Assembly (NCBI GenBank): GCA_040004035.1
Contig: JAMPLN010000003.1
Source of the DNA: Microcoleus vaginatus_C
Lineage (GTDB): Bacteria > Cyanobacteriota > Cyanobacteriia > Cyanobacteriales > Microcoleaceae
Direction: 5' to 3' (one strand)
DNA length: 64,000 bases
A program made the position numbers and the translations under genes. The notes beneath the pieces are model-generated. The model saw only the letters and a list, made by a program, of their open reading frames with translations. It did not search any database and was not told the origin of the DNA. Positions 17,701-26,951 of this stretch are shown in pieces. Numbering within the stretch: the first letter of the stretch is position 1; each line of letters begins with the position of its first letter.

Positions 17701-17709
17701 AATATGACG

Positions 17710-17830
17710 TAGGTTCGTAGTGAGGAATGCAAGTCCTCTCTTAACAGCTTTTAGTCCATAGGTTCGTAGTGAGGAGTGCAAGTCTTCTCTTAACAGTTTT
17801 TAGCCCATCATTTAAGGACTAAAGTCCTTA
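17710..17830. repeat. Two 49-bp tandem repeats plus palindrome before cupB
   Basis: Two adjacent 49-base units (17710-17758 and 17759-17807) differ at four positions. They are followed by a perfect TAAGGACT/AGTCCTTA palindrome (17813-17830) of the GGACT-AGTCC family. They occupy most of the 177-base ndhD4-cupB spacer and may terminate or process the transcript. Confidence 0.85.
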
Positions 17831-17877
17831 CTACAAACCTATTTCTTCGTTCTTCCTTCTATTCAGGCTTAATTAAA

Positions 17878-19044
17878 ATGACAAGTACCGTATTAAAACC
17901 ATCTTCCCATCCCCTATCCGCATACATTGACATCTTGGAATCAGGCAAAGCTTTACTGCCTGAATCTACGGAAAATGTAGTTGAAGTTGTCGGCATTCTC
18001 AAAAGTTACGGTGTGGTTCTTGATGCCTATTCTCGCAATCTTAATTATATTGCAGAAGAACAGTTTTTAGTGCTTTTTCCGTTTTTTAAATATTTCAACG
18101 GAGATGTGACGCTGCCCAAATTAATTCGCTATTGGTGGCACGATCGCATAAATTTTGAGTATGCTGAGTATTGCATGAGAACAATGCTTTGGCACGGCGG
18201 CGGCGGTTTGGATAGTTATTTGGATTCCCCGGAATTTAGCAGTTTGGCCGAAAAGGCGATCGCGGCTAAATTGAAAGGCAATTTTTTCATGCAGGGACTA
18301 AACAAAACCTTTCCTGATTTTTTGCCGGAACAAGTGCGGATGCTGGCTTATTACACCGGTCTCGGTCAGTTTTGGCGGGTAATGAGCGATTTGTTTATAG
18401 ACTTATCTGATTCCTACGATCGAGGGGAAACTAAGTCTATTTCTGATGTAGTTGATTTTGTCAAAGCCGGTTTAGTCGCCGCGGCCAGCCTACCGATTAC
18501 CTACAGCGTCAAGATTCACGGTCAAGTCTACGATATACTGCCAGCGACGGCTAATTTGACATTTTTACCAGATGTAGCCGTGCCTTATGTAGAGGCTGTT
18601 TTCTTTCGGGGCACAGCTTTTTTTGGTACAGTTTCCTACAACGCTCAAGCCCATCAAATCCCGGAAAAACAAAAAGATTTTGCCTACGGGGCTTTGTTTG
18701 CTGATCCTTTACCTATTGGAGGTGCAGGGATTCCGCCAACTCAATTAATGCAAGATATGCGGCATTTTCTGCCGGAGTATTTGCACGAAGTTTATCGCAC
18801 TAGCTGTCGGGGTGAAGATGATCTGCGGGTGCAAATTTGCCAGAGTTTTCAGAAGTCGATGTTTTGCGTGACGACGGCGACTATTTTGGGTCTAGCACCT
18901 CATCCAATGAATACCTCCGATCCAGAGGAAAAAAAGGCTAATCGAGCTTATTTGGAAGGTTGGATGGATCGATTTGGGAATTCTCGCTTGGATTGGGCAA
19001 ACCAGCCAACTAACAGGGCCTGTCAGTTGTTCCCCGAACGGTAG
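17878..19044 (+). CDS. cupB: CO2 hydration protein CupB/ChpX
   Basis: 388 residues of the CO2 hydration (Cup/Chp) family, for example FFKYFNGDVTLPKLIRYWWHDRINFEYAEYCMRTMLWHGGGG and MQGLNKTFPDFLPEQVRMLAYYTGLGQFWRVMSDLF. These subunits dock on NdhF/NdhD at the cytoplasmic face of NDH-1 and convert CO2 to bicarbonate. The length (below 400) and the neighbours ndhF4-ndhD4 and ccm fit CupB, the partner of the constitutive system, better than the longer CupA. No CupS partner gene follows, also as expected for this system. Confidence 0.88.
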   Translation: MTSTVLKPSSHPLSAYIDILESGKALLPESTENVVEVVGILKSYGVVLDAYSRNLNYIAEEQFLVLFPFFKYFNGDVTLPKLIRYWWHDRINFEYAEYCMRTMLWHGGGGLDSYLDSPEFSSLAEKAIAAKLKGNFFMQGLNKTFPDFLPEQVRMLAYYTGLGQFWRVMSDLFIDLSDSYDRGETKSISDVVDFVKAGLVAAASLPITYSVKIHGQVYDILPATANLTFLPDVAVPYVEAVFFRGTAFFGTVSYNAQAHQIPEKQKDFAYGALFADPLPIGGAGIPPTQLMQDMRHFLPEYLHEVYRTSCRGEDDLRVQICQSFQKSMFCVTTATILGLAPHPMNTSDPEEKKANRAYLEGWMDRFGNSRLDWANQPTNRACQLFPER

Positions 19045-19388
19045 AAGGGCGACTGGTTTTTAGGGCGCAATGTCTTTAGGAGTTGCAACATACCGGCTTT
19101 GGCAATTGCTTTCTTTTGGAGGGCGAAAGCTCATCCTGGCGATCGAAAGGATATCACGTCCCGTCAAATAGGCGTTATAAGGCAAGTAGTGAAAGCTTCA
19201 GTCCTCAAACTTTTATGAGGACTGAAGTCCTCACTACCAAACAATTTTATGGTAGTCATTTTAACGGACATAATATGACCTGATCAACTGTTTGTTTTCG
19301 GCTCATTGTGATTGCTTTCATAAGAGATGTATCCGCTAACGCTTAGACTGGTAATGACAGGATAAAGCACTTCTTATTTCCGAAGTAT
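19045..19388. other. Intergenic, cupB to PHP gene
   Basis: 344 bases between converging genes. The only clear structure is a perfect 12-bp hairpin (arms CTTCAGTCCTCA 19196-19207 and TGAGGACTGAAG 19216-19227), overlapped by a second GGACT/AGTCC palindrome (19216-19233). It may terminate cupB. Confidence 0.5.
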
Positions 19389-20108
19389 CTAAATTCGGAC
19401 TAGAAGACTCAGGCCGTGAGAGTCGGTTCCGCAAGTTCCCAGCAAACCATAAGTTTCTGCTAAATCTTTGACTAAAGCAGTTTGTTTGGGACTCGGTATC
19501 CAAGGATTGGGATTACCGTAAGCATAGTAAATTTCTACACCGTCAATGCCGAAACTGGCTGCTTCTGGGATTAGTTGATCTGCGCTAGATCGATACCTGC
19601 AAGGATGTGCGAGAACTGCTAAACCTCCTGCTTCATGAATAGCTTCAATTACCCGGGCTGCTGAATAACAATAAGTACCCTCCGTGCTTTTACCTCGTAG
19701 GTATGGTTTGAGACTGGGATGTTGCGGATCGAAGGCGTAACTGAGAATGTGTACCTCATTGTTGAGCAATTCGGCATTAATTTCAGCGCCTGTCCAGAGA
19801 CTAGGTGCTTCGCTATTTTTGTCGGGATGGTTTAATTTCCAATTATCCAGCCAAATTTGAGCTTTAAGGTAGCCTTGGGTGCTGTGGTGGTCGGTGATAG
19901 CTAAGCCTTTGAGACCTCCGGCTATGGCTTGTTCCATCAATTTCTCTGGCTGCAATCGCCCGTCGGAGTAGACTGTGTGCATATGAAAATTATAGGAACC
20001 CGGACAGCTATCGGCATCAATTGTCTGAAAGACTTGTTTGAGTGCTGAGATATTTTGGGCTTCTGGTTTGAGACTAGAACTTGTTGGGGAAGCGAGATTG
20101 ACAGCCAT
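19389..20108 (-). CDS. PHP domain phosphoesterase-like protein
   Basis: 239 residues of the polymerase-and-histidinol-phosphatase superfamily. The metal-binding motifs are present: NFHMHTVYSDG (HxH), ITDHHS, HILSYAF, VLAHPCR and GTDSHG at the C terminus. Such proteins hydrolyse phosphoester bonds with a trinuclear metal site; the substrate here is unknown. No signal peptide, so cytosolic. It is transcribed alone. Confidence 0.85.
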   Translation of the reverse strand: MAVNLASPTSSSLKPEAQNISALKQVFQTIDADSCPGSYNFHMHTVYSDGRLQPEKLMEQAIAGGLKGLAITDHHSTQGYLKAQIWLDNWKLNHPDKNSEAPSLWTGAEINAELLNNEVHILSYAFDPQHPSLKPYLRGKSTEGTYCYSAARVIEAIHEAGGLAVLAHPCRYRSSADQLIPEAASFGIDGVEIYYAYGNPNPWIPSPKQTALVKDLAETYGLLGTCGTDSHGLSLLVRI

Positions 20109-20220
20109 AAGCGTTATTATAGAAAAAACTAACCTTGTTTAATATATCTAATAAATTGATATGTTGCACCTGTGGCAATAGTCGGCTGTGGGATTGAAAC
20201 ATCTGGCGGATTGTTGCGTT

Positions 20221-20508
20221 CGGCACAAGATATCAATTCACTCGCACATCTTGCACAATTCTCTATCCAGCATTTTATCTGCGGGTGGGGGCGGGTTTAT
20301 GAGATTATTGATTTTAGGCAATTATATTTGGTAAAACTCCCCTCTAAAGGTTTGTTGACAATGCCGCAAGATATCAATTACTCCCACATATTGCATCATT
20401 CTTAACAACAGGCTTTCCGGCCTATTCCACCAAGAGTAAATTTTCTTGTGGGGTGGGCATTCTGTCCGCCCTCTACAGGTTTGTTGACAATGCCACAAGA
20501 TATCAATT
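20221..20508. repeat. Three dispersed copies of a repeat with core CAAGATATCAATT
   Basis: CAAGATATCAATT followed by a CRC-rich tail occurs at 20226, 20367 and 20496. The second and third copies share 32 bases (20348-20379 and 20477-20508, one difference). The third copy runs into the stop codon of the receptor-kinase gene. The rest of the 20109-20507 spacer holds nothing recognisable. Confidence 0.7.
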
Positions 20509-22934
20509 CAATCGCACTTTAAACCTGCAGCCGCGGCTGTGGGAAATTCGATCGGCACAAAAGTAACGCCATATATTGCTGTAGAACATGGTACAATATG
20601 CGCTACTCGTTTGGGAGGATTTTTCCGATTTCCAGTCTTTGAGTCAAACTCAATTATACCCGTTGCTCCCTCGGCTTTAAAGTTGGGATCGGCTAAGGTT
20701 TTTTGCATTCCTTCGCGGCTGGGTTCTGGCTGCATTTCTAGGGCTTTAATCAGTGTCCGGGCGGCATCGTAGGTTAAGGCCGATCGAGTATTCACCGGGC
20801 CTCCCCACAATTTTTCCGCGTTTACAGGAAATTTTTTGTCAAAGCTTGCTAGCGGATGCCAAAACAGGGATATTCCCAGTTTTTCAATAGACTTTAGCTC
20901 TTTTGCTACTTCTAGCGTTCTCGGTTCGTACAGCGTCCAGGGCCCGACAATCCAATTGCGATCGCGGTTAGCTTTTATCATTTCGATCGCATTTTCCAGG
21001 GAATTAGTGACTTGACCGTCGGGAATGACAAGTAAGGCTGTTTTTCCGGCTTTCTCAACTTTTTGGATTGCTGTTTCGGCGTCAAAATTATTTTTAGATA
21101 AGTCGTAAGAATTACGTAGCCTAAAAGTCGAGCCTCCTTTTGCTTCAAATTGCTTTTTGAATTCTTCCCACAAAGAAGCGCTGAACGGACTGTTGGGATT
21201 GTAAAATACTGCGGCTTTTTTCTCACCAACCAAGAACAGTTGATTTACTAAAGCTTCAGCTTCTATGCTAGTTGTCGGAGCCGTCCGAAAGAAAAATTTT
21301 CGAGGTTTTCGCGTCAGTTCTTCTGTGGTGCTTCCCGGAGAAATGGCGATTAGTTGATTTTGATTGTAAATATCTACTGTTTCCACAGTCATGTCGCTGG
21401 TGTAGTGTCCGATGACTGCTAAAATATCGGGTTGGGCGGCCAGTGAATTAGCCCTTTGAACGGCGTAGGATTTGATATTTCCGTCATCAGCAATGATGAC
21501 TTTGAGACCTTTTTTTCTAATAGCTTTTGCTTCGAGAAATCCTTGGCCTGGAAAATCTTTATTGCTGCTGTCATTGGGTTTGATGAGACTTAAATTAACT
21601 TCGGTTTGAGCTTGAGCAATGCCACGCAGCAGTTCTTCTGCTAAATTTGCGTTGAAGATGCTGCCGTCCTGATTTCTGCGGATGGGAACAACAATTGCGA
21701 TCGTGTAATATTCTGCATTTATTGCCTTTAGCAGAGCATTGTTGATGTAAATTAAAGTTTCTGGGTCTCTGCGGTCTTCCCGCCAGGACTGTTTGAGCAA
21801 TTTTAAAGCTTCGGGATAATTTCCGTCGGCAAACTCATTGATTCCCCTTTGTTTTGACCACAGGGCGGAGGTTTGCACTAAGAGTTTTTCGCCGGAACTT
21901 ACACCATCTGCGGAGGGGGTAGGCAGCGTTGGTTGCGGAGAAATTGTGGGGATTAGCGGGAAAATTCTGGGGATTAAAAGTACGCTAGCCCCAAAAGCCG
22001 CAATTCCCGCAAAGCCGAACAGCAGCCAGCGAAAGCGCGATCGCAACTTCCGCGAAGTTTTGCCTAACTCGGGCCGTTCGACGATCGAATCCAAGCCTTG
22101 CAAAATTTCCTCAACAGACTGGTAGCGCTGCTGAAAGTGGAAGCACACCATCTGGGTTAAAATATTTTTGAGCTTCTTGCTAACTTGTACCGCAGGGCGA
22201 TCGGGCGTCGAGTAATCCCAGACAATTTCACCAGTTTCGGGGTCTTGCGGCAGATTTGTGGGACGCCGCCCGGTGAGAGCTTGGATGGCGATGATTCCGA
22301 GGGCGTAAATGTCGTTGTAGGGTTGCGGGAGAGAGCGCGGATTGTATTGTTCGGCCGGCATATAACCGCTGGTACCGATCACCTGAGATGTGAATATTTC
22401 ACCTGTAGAGTTAGAAGTAAAAGTGCTGATTTCTTTGACAGCCCCAAAATCAATTAAAACAATTTTTTTATCGGTTTCGCGCCGAATTAAGTTAGCAGGT
22501 GTAATATCGCGGTGAATAATTTTTTCTTGGTGGACACATTTTAAGATTTCCAGAACTTGCCGCAACAGAGCAACGGTTTTTTTCTCATTCCACTGATCGC
22601 CCGCAGTTAGTTCTTTACAGAGGGGATGTCCTTCAACGTATTCTTGAACTAAATAAAAACAATCGTTTTCTTCAAAGCGATCGAATAATTCCGGAATGCA
22701 CGAGTTTTGCCCGAGACGGTGCAAAGCGCTAGCTTCCCTTTCAAACCGCCTCCTTGCCATCTCCAAGACGCGCGGATCGTTCGATGAGGGAAAAGGAATT
22801 TCTTTAACAACGCACAGAGGATTATTAGGTTTGTTTATTTGTGCAGCCGTGTAGGTTCTAGCAAACCCTCCCTGTCCCAACAAAGCGATAATTTGGTAGC
22901 TTTCGTGCAGGATATGCCCTGATTCGAGACACAT
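20508..22934 (-). CDS. Receptor-like Ser/Thr kinase with periplasmic ligand-binding domain
   Basis: 808 residues. An N-terminal Hanks-type kinase (about 12-290) has the glycine loop GQGGFA (20-25), K44 in VVKEI, catalytic HRDITPAN near 140 and DFG in LIDFGAVKEI. One membrane segment (about 304-326, WLLFGFAGIAAFGASVLLI) follows. The outer part (about 410-790) is a periplasmic branched-chain amino-acid-binding-like domain (IAVVVPIRRNQDG ... VIGHYTSDMTVETVDIYNQNQLIAISPGSTTEELTRK). Known parts suggest a one-protein sensor: solute outside, phosphorylation inside. The final residues and stop codon fall in a dispersed repeat. Ligand and targets unknown. Confidence 0.92.
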   Translation of the reverse strand: MCLESGHILHESYQIIALLGQGGFARTYTAAQINKPNNPLCVVKEIPFPSSNDPRVLEMARRRFEREASALHRLGQNSCIPELFDRFEENDCFYLVQEYVEGHPLCKELTAGDQWNEKKTVALLRQVLEILKCVHQEKIIHRDITPANLIRRETDKKIVLIDFGAVKEISTFTSNSTGEIFTSQVIGTSGYMPAEQYNPRSLPQPYNDIYALGIIAIQALTGRRPTNLPQDPETGEIVWDYSTPDRPAVQVSKKLKNILTQMVCFHFQQRYQSVEEILQGLDSIVERPELGKTSRKLRSRFRWLLFGFAGIAAFGASVLLIPRIFPLIPTISPQPTLPTPSADGVSSGEKLLVQTSALWSKQRGINEFADGNYPEALKLLKQSWREDRRDPETLIYINNALLKAINAEYYTIAIVVPIRRNQDGSIFNANLAEELLRGIAQAQTEVNLSLIKPNDSSNKDFPGQGFLEAKAIRKKGLKVIIADDGNIKSYAVQRANSLAAQPDILAVIGHYTSDMTVETVDIYNQNQLIAISPGSTTEELTRKPRKFFFRTAPTTSIEAEALVNQLFLVGEKKAAVFYNPNSPFSASLWEEFKKQFEAKGGSTFRLRNSYDLSKNNFDAETAIQKVEKAGKTALLVIPDGQVTNSLENAIEMIKANRDRNWIVGPWTLYEPRTLEVAKELKSIEKLGISLFWHPLASFDKKFPVNAEKLWGGPVNTRSALTYDAARTLIKALEMQPEPSREGMQKTLADPNFKAEGATGIIEFDSKTGNRKNPPKRVAHIVPCSTAIYGVTFVPIEFPTAAAAGLKCD

Positions 22935-23503
22935 AAATTTTTCAATACCTCTTGAGTGGCTGCGGTCTTTAATGTTAATTATAGGGACTTAAACAAAAAA
23001 TTAGTCCCTCTCATGGTAAAATCCATTGTAGTGTAGTTGGCGCTTCCACGTCGCCAAAATCTCATCAAGGAAACAAGTCCCACCGCCATACCCCCATGCG
23101 TCGATAAATGGTGTGGTTGCGAGAGACAATGTTTTTACCCACAAATCGCAAAAAACGGGGTTCACCCTAATCATAGAGCACTCAGGTAAGGGCGAAAAAG
23201 TGACTCTTTAACTTCAAGAGTTGGCAGACAATATATGGCGTGAAATCGCCAAAACTGATCAGGGGGTATTTTTAGTAACTAAACATTTATATGATGGAGT
23301 AAAAAGTCTGTCATTAGATGTAAGCTTTTAAGCATTTAAACTATGAGCAGAGCTTTACATTTTAAAGTTAAGACTGTTAATACCGTCGCATTTGGTAGCC
23401 GTGCTCGGAAAAATTATCCCCGTAATTTTAAGCGGCGCCGGGAAGAAGGATTGGCTCCTTCTAATCGTTTTAAGCTCGAACGTTTTGGCTTTATTTGATT
23501 CCT
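22935..23503. other. Intergenic with a possible gene remnant
   Basis: 569 bases. A 39-codon stretch on the + strand (23212-23331, starting LQELADNIWREIAKTDQ) reads like protein and ends in TAA, but it has no start codon and a stop directly before it. It looks like a decayed gene end. I do not recognise the family. Confidence 0.35.
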
Positions 23504-24268
23504 CTACAAAGCCAATAAAAGAGCGGTGTAAATTCCAGCACCCAGAGCAAATGCCCAAAACCGACTTTCTCGTTCTTCTGGCAATTCTTCTTTGAGAACG
23601 TTGAGAACAATTCCTCCGGCTAAAAAAGCAAATAAAACTGCGATCGCAGTTTTTCCAATTTCTGTAGCGCTACCCAACACCCACCCCACAATAATAGCTG
23701 CTGCTAGTATCCAGCGTCCGATGCGATCGTAAATATGCTTGTGGTGTTCCCGCAAACCAGAGTCGTTCACTGCAAAGTGCAGTGCCATTGCACAAGAAAA
23801 CAACAGCAGATTGGTAAAGCCTGGTTGTTCCCGATGCAGCAGCAGATAGCCAATCAGAGCATTGTAGATTGAAAAAGAGGCAATGTGCAACCAAAAAACA
23901 CCAAGACTGGTCACATCATCTTCGCCACGCTGACGAGATAAGTTTGCCATTCGCTCCAGGCCGTAAAATACAGTCAATCCTAACAAAGCTATTAAATAAA
24001 CGTGGTGTTCTAGATAGGAAATAACTCCTGCTTCTACTTGCTCTAATACCGCTTGGTGCTGATTTAGTTCCGGTAAAATATGCACAAAAACATAAGCTAC
24101 CGAAACCCCACCCGCCGCTGAAAGCCAGCCACTGCGAGGAATAGGTGCAAACCGCAACTTGCCGCAAAATAAATGTGTCAGGGCTAAACCAATGGCACTC
24201 AGCGCGGTTAAAGCTAAAGTATTAGGAGCCAGGCGTAAAGCTGCTGCTATTACCATAATTATGCTCAA
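23504..24268 (-). CDS. ZIP-like multi-pass membrane protein
   Basis: 254 residues with about seven hydrophobic segments. YVFVHILPELNQH (about 59-71), ALHFAVNDSGLREHHKHIYDR and FLAGGIVLNVLKEELPEE (about 216-233) recall the His/Glu-rich helices of ZIP metal permeases, but the match is weak and the true substrate is unknown. It is the third gene of a likely operon: MscS overlaps DUF2254 by 4 bases and DUF2254 is 5 bases from this gene. Confidence 0.6.
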   Translation of the reverse strand: MSIIMVIAAALRLAPNTLALTALSAIGLALTHLFCGKLRFAPIPRSGWLSAAGGVSVAYVFVHILPELNQHQAVLEQVEAGVISYLEHHVYLIALLGLTVFYGLERMANLSRQRGEDDVTSLGVFWLHIASFSIYNALIGYLLLHREQPGFTNLLLFSCAMALHFAVNDSGLREHHKHIYDRIGRWILAAAIIVGWVLGSATEIGKTAIAVLFAFLAGGIVLNVLKEELPEERESRFWAFALGAGIYTALLLAL

Positions 24269-24273
24269 CCCAA

Positions 24274-25599
24274 TTAATCATGTCTTAAAGCTTTAATGAC
24301 TTGGTGATACCGCTCTTGCACATCTTTCTGGTCTTGCTCTTGAGAGATTTGTTCGCCGCTACTATTTAAAATCATCTCCGCCTGACGGCGTAAAGCTTCT
24401 CGTTGTTTGGAATTGTGGGTGTAAGTGGCAATGCAAGCTATAGCTTCCAATAAGCGAATTGTTACCGCCACATCTGATTTACTGTACTGGCGGATTTGGT
24501 TAAAGGCAGCATCGACTAACCCTTCAAACGTCACTCCTTCAACAATGACGCGCAAATTTTGTTCATCGTCGTAGCGATAGGGCGAGGGAAAATCCCTTTC
24601 AGCGAGGCGGGATAATCCGGCGCTGAGTCGATCGATACACCGAATCGCAGTAAACGGATCGTTGATACCAGGAGAAATCGCACGCAAGGCAATTTCAACT
24701 AACTGATCGATGGGAAATTTTATATCTTGATATTCAGTCCGTTCTTGGCCCAGAATAAAAGCATCGTTAATCTGTTGTTTCAGGCTTTGATTCACCTCTT
24801 TTTCCGGGAAAACCATCGCTAAATCGCTGCCCTTGACGATAAACTTTCCCGGTCGAGTTGTAAGACGTACAAGCAGATCGTACTTACGGGCAGTTTTCAT
24901 TAATTCGTCGTCATCGATTGCTTGCAAATAACCCTCGCCCGTGGCTTTGATTGGACTTGCTTCCGAGTCAAAATTTGCAGGAATTTCTCCGACTTGTCGC
25001 GAGTTGTTCGCTTTACCTTCTCCGATTTTTTCGGGAAACAGACGATCTAGAGCTTTGTCTAAATCGCCACTAACCTGAGTAATTATATGGGAGGCTTGAA
25101 TAATGGTTGATGCGTGATGGATAAAGTAAATCAGTACGCCGATACTGGCAATTGCCAATCCGGTACCAACTGTAACCGAGAGTTGGGGTACAAAGAGACT
25201 GTATCCTTCTCCTTCTGCATGAATGGTTCGCAGTACGAGTAAACAGTAAATAAACGTGGCAATGAAAGTGCCAAGCACGATTTGATTGCCCGTATCCTGC
25301 ATAAAATTACGCAGCAATCGGGGACCAAAATTTGAACTCGCTAACTGAAGCGCCACAATAGTAATAGAAAAAGCTGTAGCAACAACGCTGATCATTGAAC
25401 CGGCAACCGATGAAAGAACCGCTCGCGCACCATCGGCTCCACCCGTGTAAATCCACCTCCAGTTTGGTATATTACCCGTGCGGTCAATTCTCAGCATTGC
25501 GATCGCTAAAATCATCGACCCCACCGCCATCAACGTTGGGATAAACCAGTAGCTAGAGTGCAGCGAGTCCCAAATTTTGCTTAACTTGACATTTTTCAT
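24274..25599 (-). CDS. DUF2254 membrane protein
   Basis: 441 residues. The N-terminal part has hydrophobic segments (about 16-36, 62-85, 108-128, 145-165) and a long cytosolic C-terminal part (VEIALRAISPGINDPFTAIRCIDRLSAGL is typical of DUF2254). Function is not established. Its ATG overlaps the TGA of the MscS gene (25596-25599), so translation is coupled and a joint role in envelope or osmotic stress is plausible. Confidence 0.85.
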   Translation of the reverse strand: MKNVKLSKIWDSLHSSYWFIPTLMAVGSMILAIAMLRIDRTGNIPNWRWIYTGGADGARAVLSSVAGSMISVVATAFSITIVALQLASSNFGPRLLRNFMQDTGNQIVLGTFIATFIYCLLVLRTIHAEGEGYSLFVPQLSVTVGTGLAIASIGVLIYFIHHASTIIQASHIITQVSGDLDKALDRLFPEKIGEGKANNSRQVGEIPANFDSEASPIKATGEGYLQAIDDDELMKTARKYDLLVRLTTRPGKFIVKGSDLAMVFPEKEVNQSLKQQINDAFILGQERTEYQDIKFPIDQLVEIALRAISPGINDPFTAIRCIDRLSAGLSRLAERDFPSPYRYDDEQNLRVIVEGVTFEGLVDAAFNQIRQYSKSDVAVTIRLLEAIACIATYTHNSKQREALRRQAEMILNSSGEQISQEQDQKDVQERYHQVIKALRHD

Positions 25600-26600
25600 G
25601 AGTTGGGGTGGCGTGAAGATTGTCCGTTGCCATCTTGTTGCGATCGCACTTCAATGAGTTTTTGCAGAGAACCGCTGATGCTGCGGGGTTTGGGAACTTC
25701 GCCATTACCAGCGGGCCATCCTTCGCGTTGACGTTTGCGATCGCCATCCGTCTCTTCGGTTTGGTCGTGAAACAAAATTTGCTGCGTAGGAAAGGGCAAG
25801 TCGATGCCATTGGCAGTAAGCTTTTCCTTAATCGCAGAAAGCACCTTGTCCCGCGATCGCAGATCGTCAAGTCGTCGCGGCGGAGCAATCCACCATCGAG
25901 CGCGGATATTGACGGTACTTCCTGCAAGTTCCATCAGCAGCACGTCAGGAGCAGGGTCATTCAAAACCTCATCCACACTCTGCAGGGCTTCCATCATTAA
26001 CTGCTTGGCTCGGTTAATATCATCGCCGTAGCCGATACCAACGTCGTATTCCATCCGGCGTTTCTCAAAGGCGGTATTCACAGTAACAGAATTGGTGAAC
26101 AATTCCGCATTGGGAACTACAATCCGGCGACCATCATAGGTTCGGATTGTTGTAGCGCGAGTTTCAATATTTTCTACCGTTCCCTCAAAGTTTTTAAACA
26201 CAATCTGGTCATCGATTTGGAACGGTTCCGTCAAAAGAATTAGGATACCAGCTAGGAAGTTTTGTAAGATATCGCGAAAGGCAAAACCAATCGCTACCCC
26301 GCTAATTCCCAGCAGTTGCACCAAATCGCCTGCTTTAAATGTGGGAATTACAATCGACAAGGCAATAAACAGACCAACCAGAACAGTAATACCCTGTGCT
26401 AACCTTCCTAACACCAGCCCCAAATTCCGGGATTGGCGGTGGTTGCGGGTAAGTCGCCTGACCGCTCTCTTAATTGACCTGCCAACAAAGAAAAAGATTC
26501 CGAAAACAAGGAACGCTAGTATCATATTAGGCAGCAGGACAATGAAGCCATTGATCATGCTCTCAATCTTGTCCCAGACTCCGGATATTTCTGCTCTCAT
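25596..26600 (-). CDS. Small-conductance mechanosensitive channel, MscS family
   Basis: 334 residues with the MscS core: TM3-like VQLLGISGVAIGFAFRDILQNFLAGILILLTEPFQIDDQI (about 92-131), then the beta domain FEGTVENIETRATTIRTYDGRRIVVPNAELFTNSV. Forms a heptameric inner-membrane channel that opens on osmotic downshock. First gene of the MscS-DUF2254-ZIP-like operon. An inverted-repeat element starts 18 bases upstream of its start codon, so that element may carry or disturb the promoter. Confidence 0.92.
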   Translation of the reverse strand: MRAEISGVWDKIESMINGFIVLLPNMILAFLVFGIFFFVGRSIKRAVRRLTRNHRQSRNLGLVLGRLAQGITVLVGLFIALSIVIPTFKAGDLVQLLGISGVAIGFAFRDILQNFLAGILILLTEPFQIDDQIVFKNFEGTVENIETRATTIRTYDGRRIVVPNAELFTNSVTVNTAFEKRRMEYDVGIGYGDDINRAKQLMMEALQSVDEVLNDPAPDVLLMELAGSTVNIRARWWIAPPRRLDDLRSRDKVLSAIKEKLTANGIDLPFPTQQILFHDQTEETDGDRKRQREGWPAGNGEVPKPRSISGSLQKLIEVRSQQDGNGQSSRHPNS

Positions 26601-26618
26601 AAAACTTCCTCTTGCATC

Positions 26619-26798
26619 ATATCGATTCCGGTTGCACCGGAATGCTTGTTGACTGTTGACTGGTGACTGTTGACTGTAGAAGGAGGGGTCAACAAAATGA
26701 AAATTGCGCGAATTATTTGTTGGCAGGTTGATTCGACTTTACGCCCGACTCCGGAAACGCGGATTTGATATCATTCCTGCCTGCGCCGGAATTGATAT
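26619..26798 (+). mobile_element. 180-bp MITE-like element, copy A
   Basis: Ends are ATATCGATTCCGG and CCGGAATTGATAT, near-perfect 13-bp terminal inverted repeats. The interior has TTGACTG heptamers and a block shared with copy B at 45821-45991 in inverse orientation (GCGCGAATTATTTGTTGGCA and the sequence around GATTCGACTTTACGCC). No coding capacity. The remaining spacer to 26951 includes CTATCTTAAG (26839-26848) and a TTAGGACTTAC repeat (26877-26887). Confidence 0.75.
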
Positions 26799-26951
26799 CA
26801 GTCGTTATTGATAGTAGTGAAATTAGCCATGTCAAACTCTATCTTAAGGCGGTAGATTACTGTAACGTGAGGCTAATTTAGGACTTACACAGCCCCAGTA
26901 AATATTGGGGATGGTTCGTTACGCAGAAAGCTAACGCACCAACAATTTTTT

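Noticed and set aside
17710..17807. CRISPR remnant upstream of cupB
   Set aside because: The two 49-bp units are directly adjacent with no unique spacer between them and no cas genes nearby.
19083..19283. 66-codon frame after cupB
   Set aside because: Consists largely of the GGACT/AGTCC hairpin region; no support.
20172..20405. 77-codon + strand frame between the PHP gene and the kinase
   Set aside because: Made mostly of the CAAGATATCAATT dispersed repeat; no protein-like pattern.
26619..26798. TIR element as a transcription terminator of the EcsC-like gene
   Set aside because: The same sequence recurs at 45.8 kb next to unrelated genes and has terminal repeats, so a mobile or dispersed element fits better.
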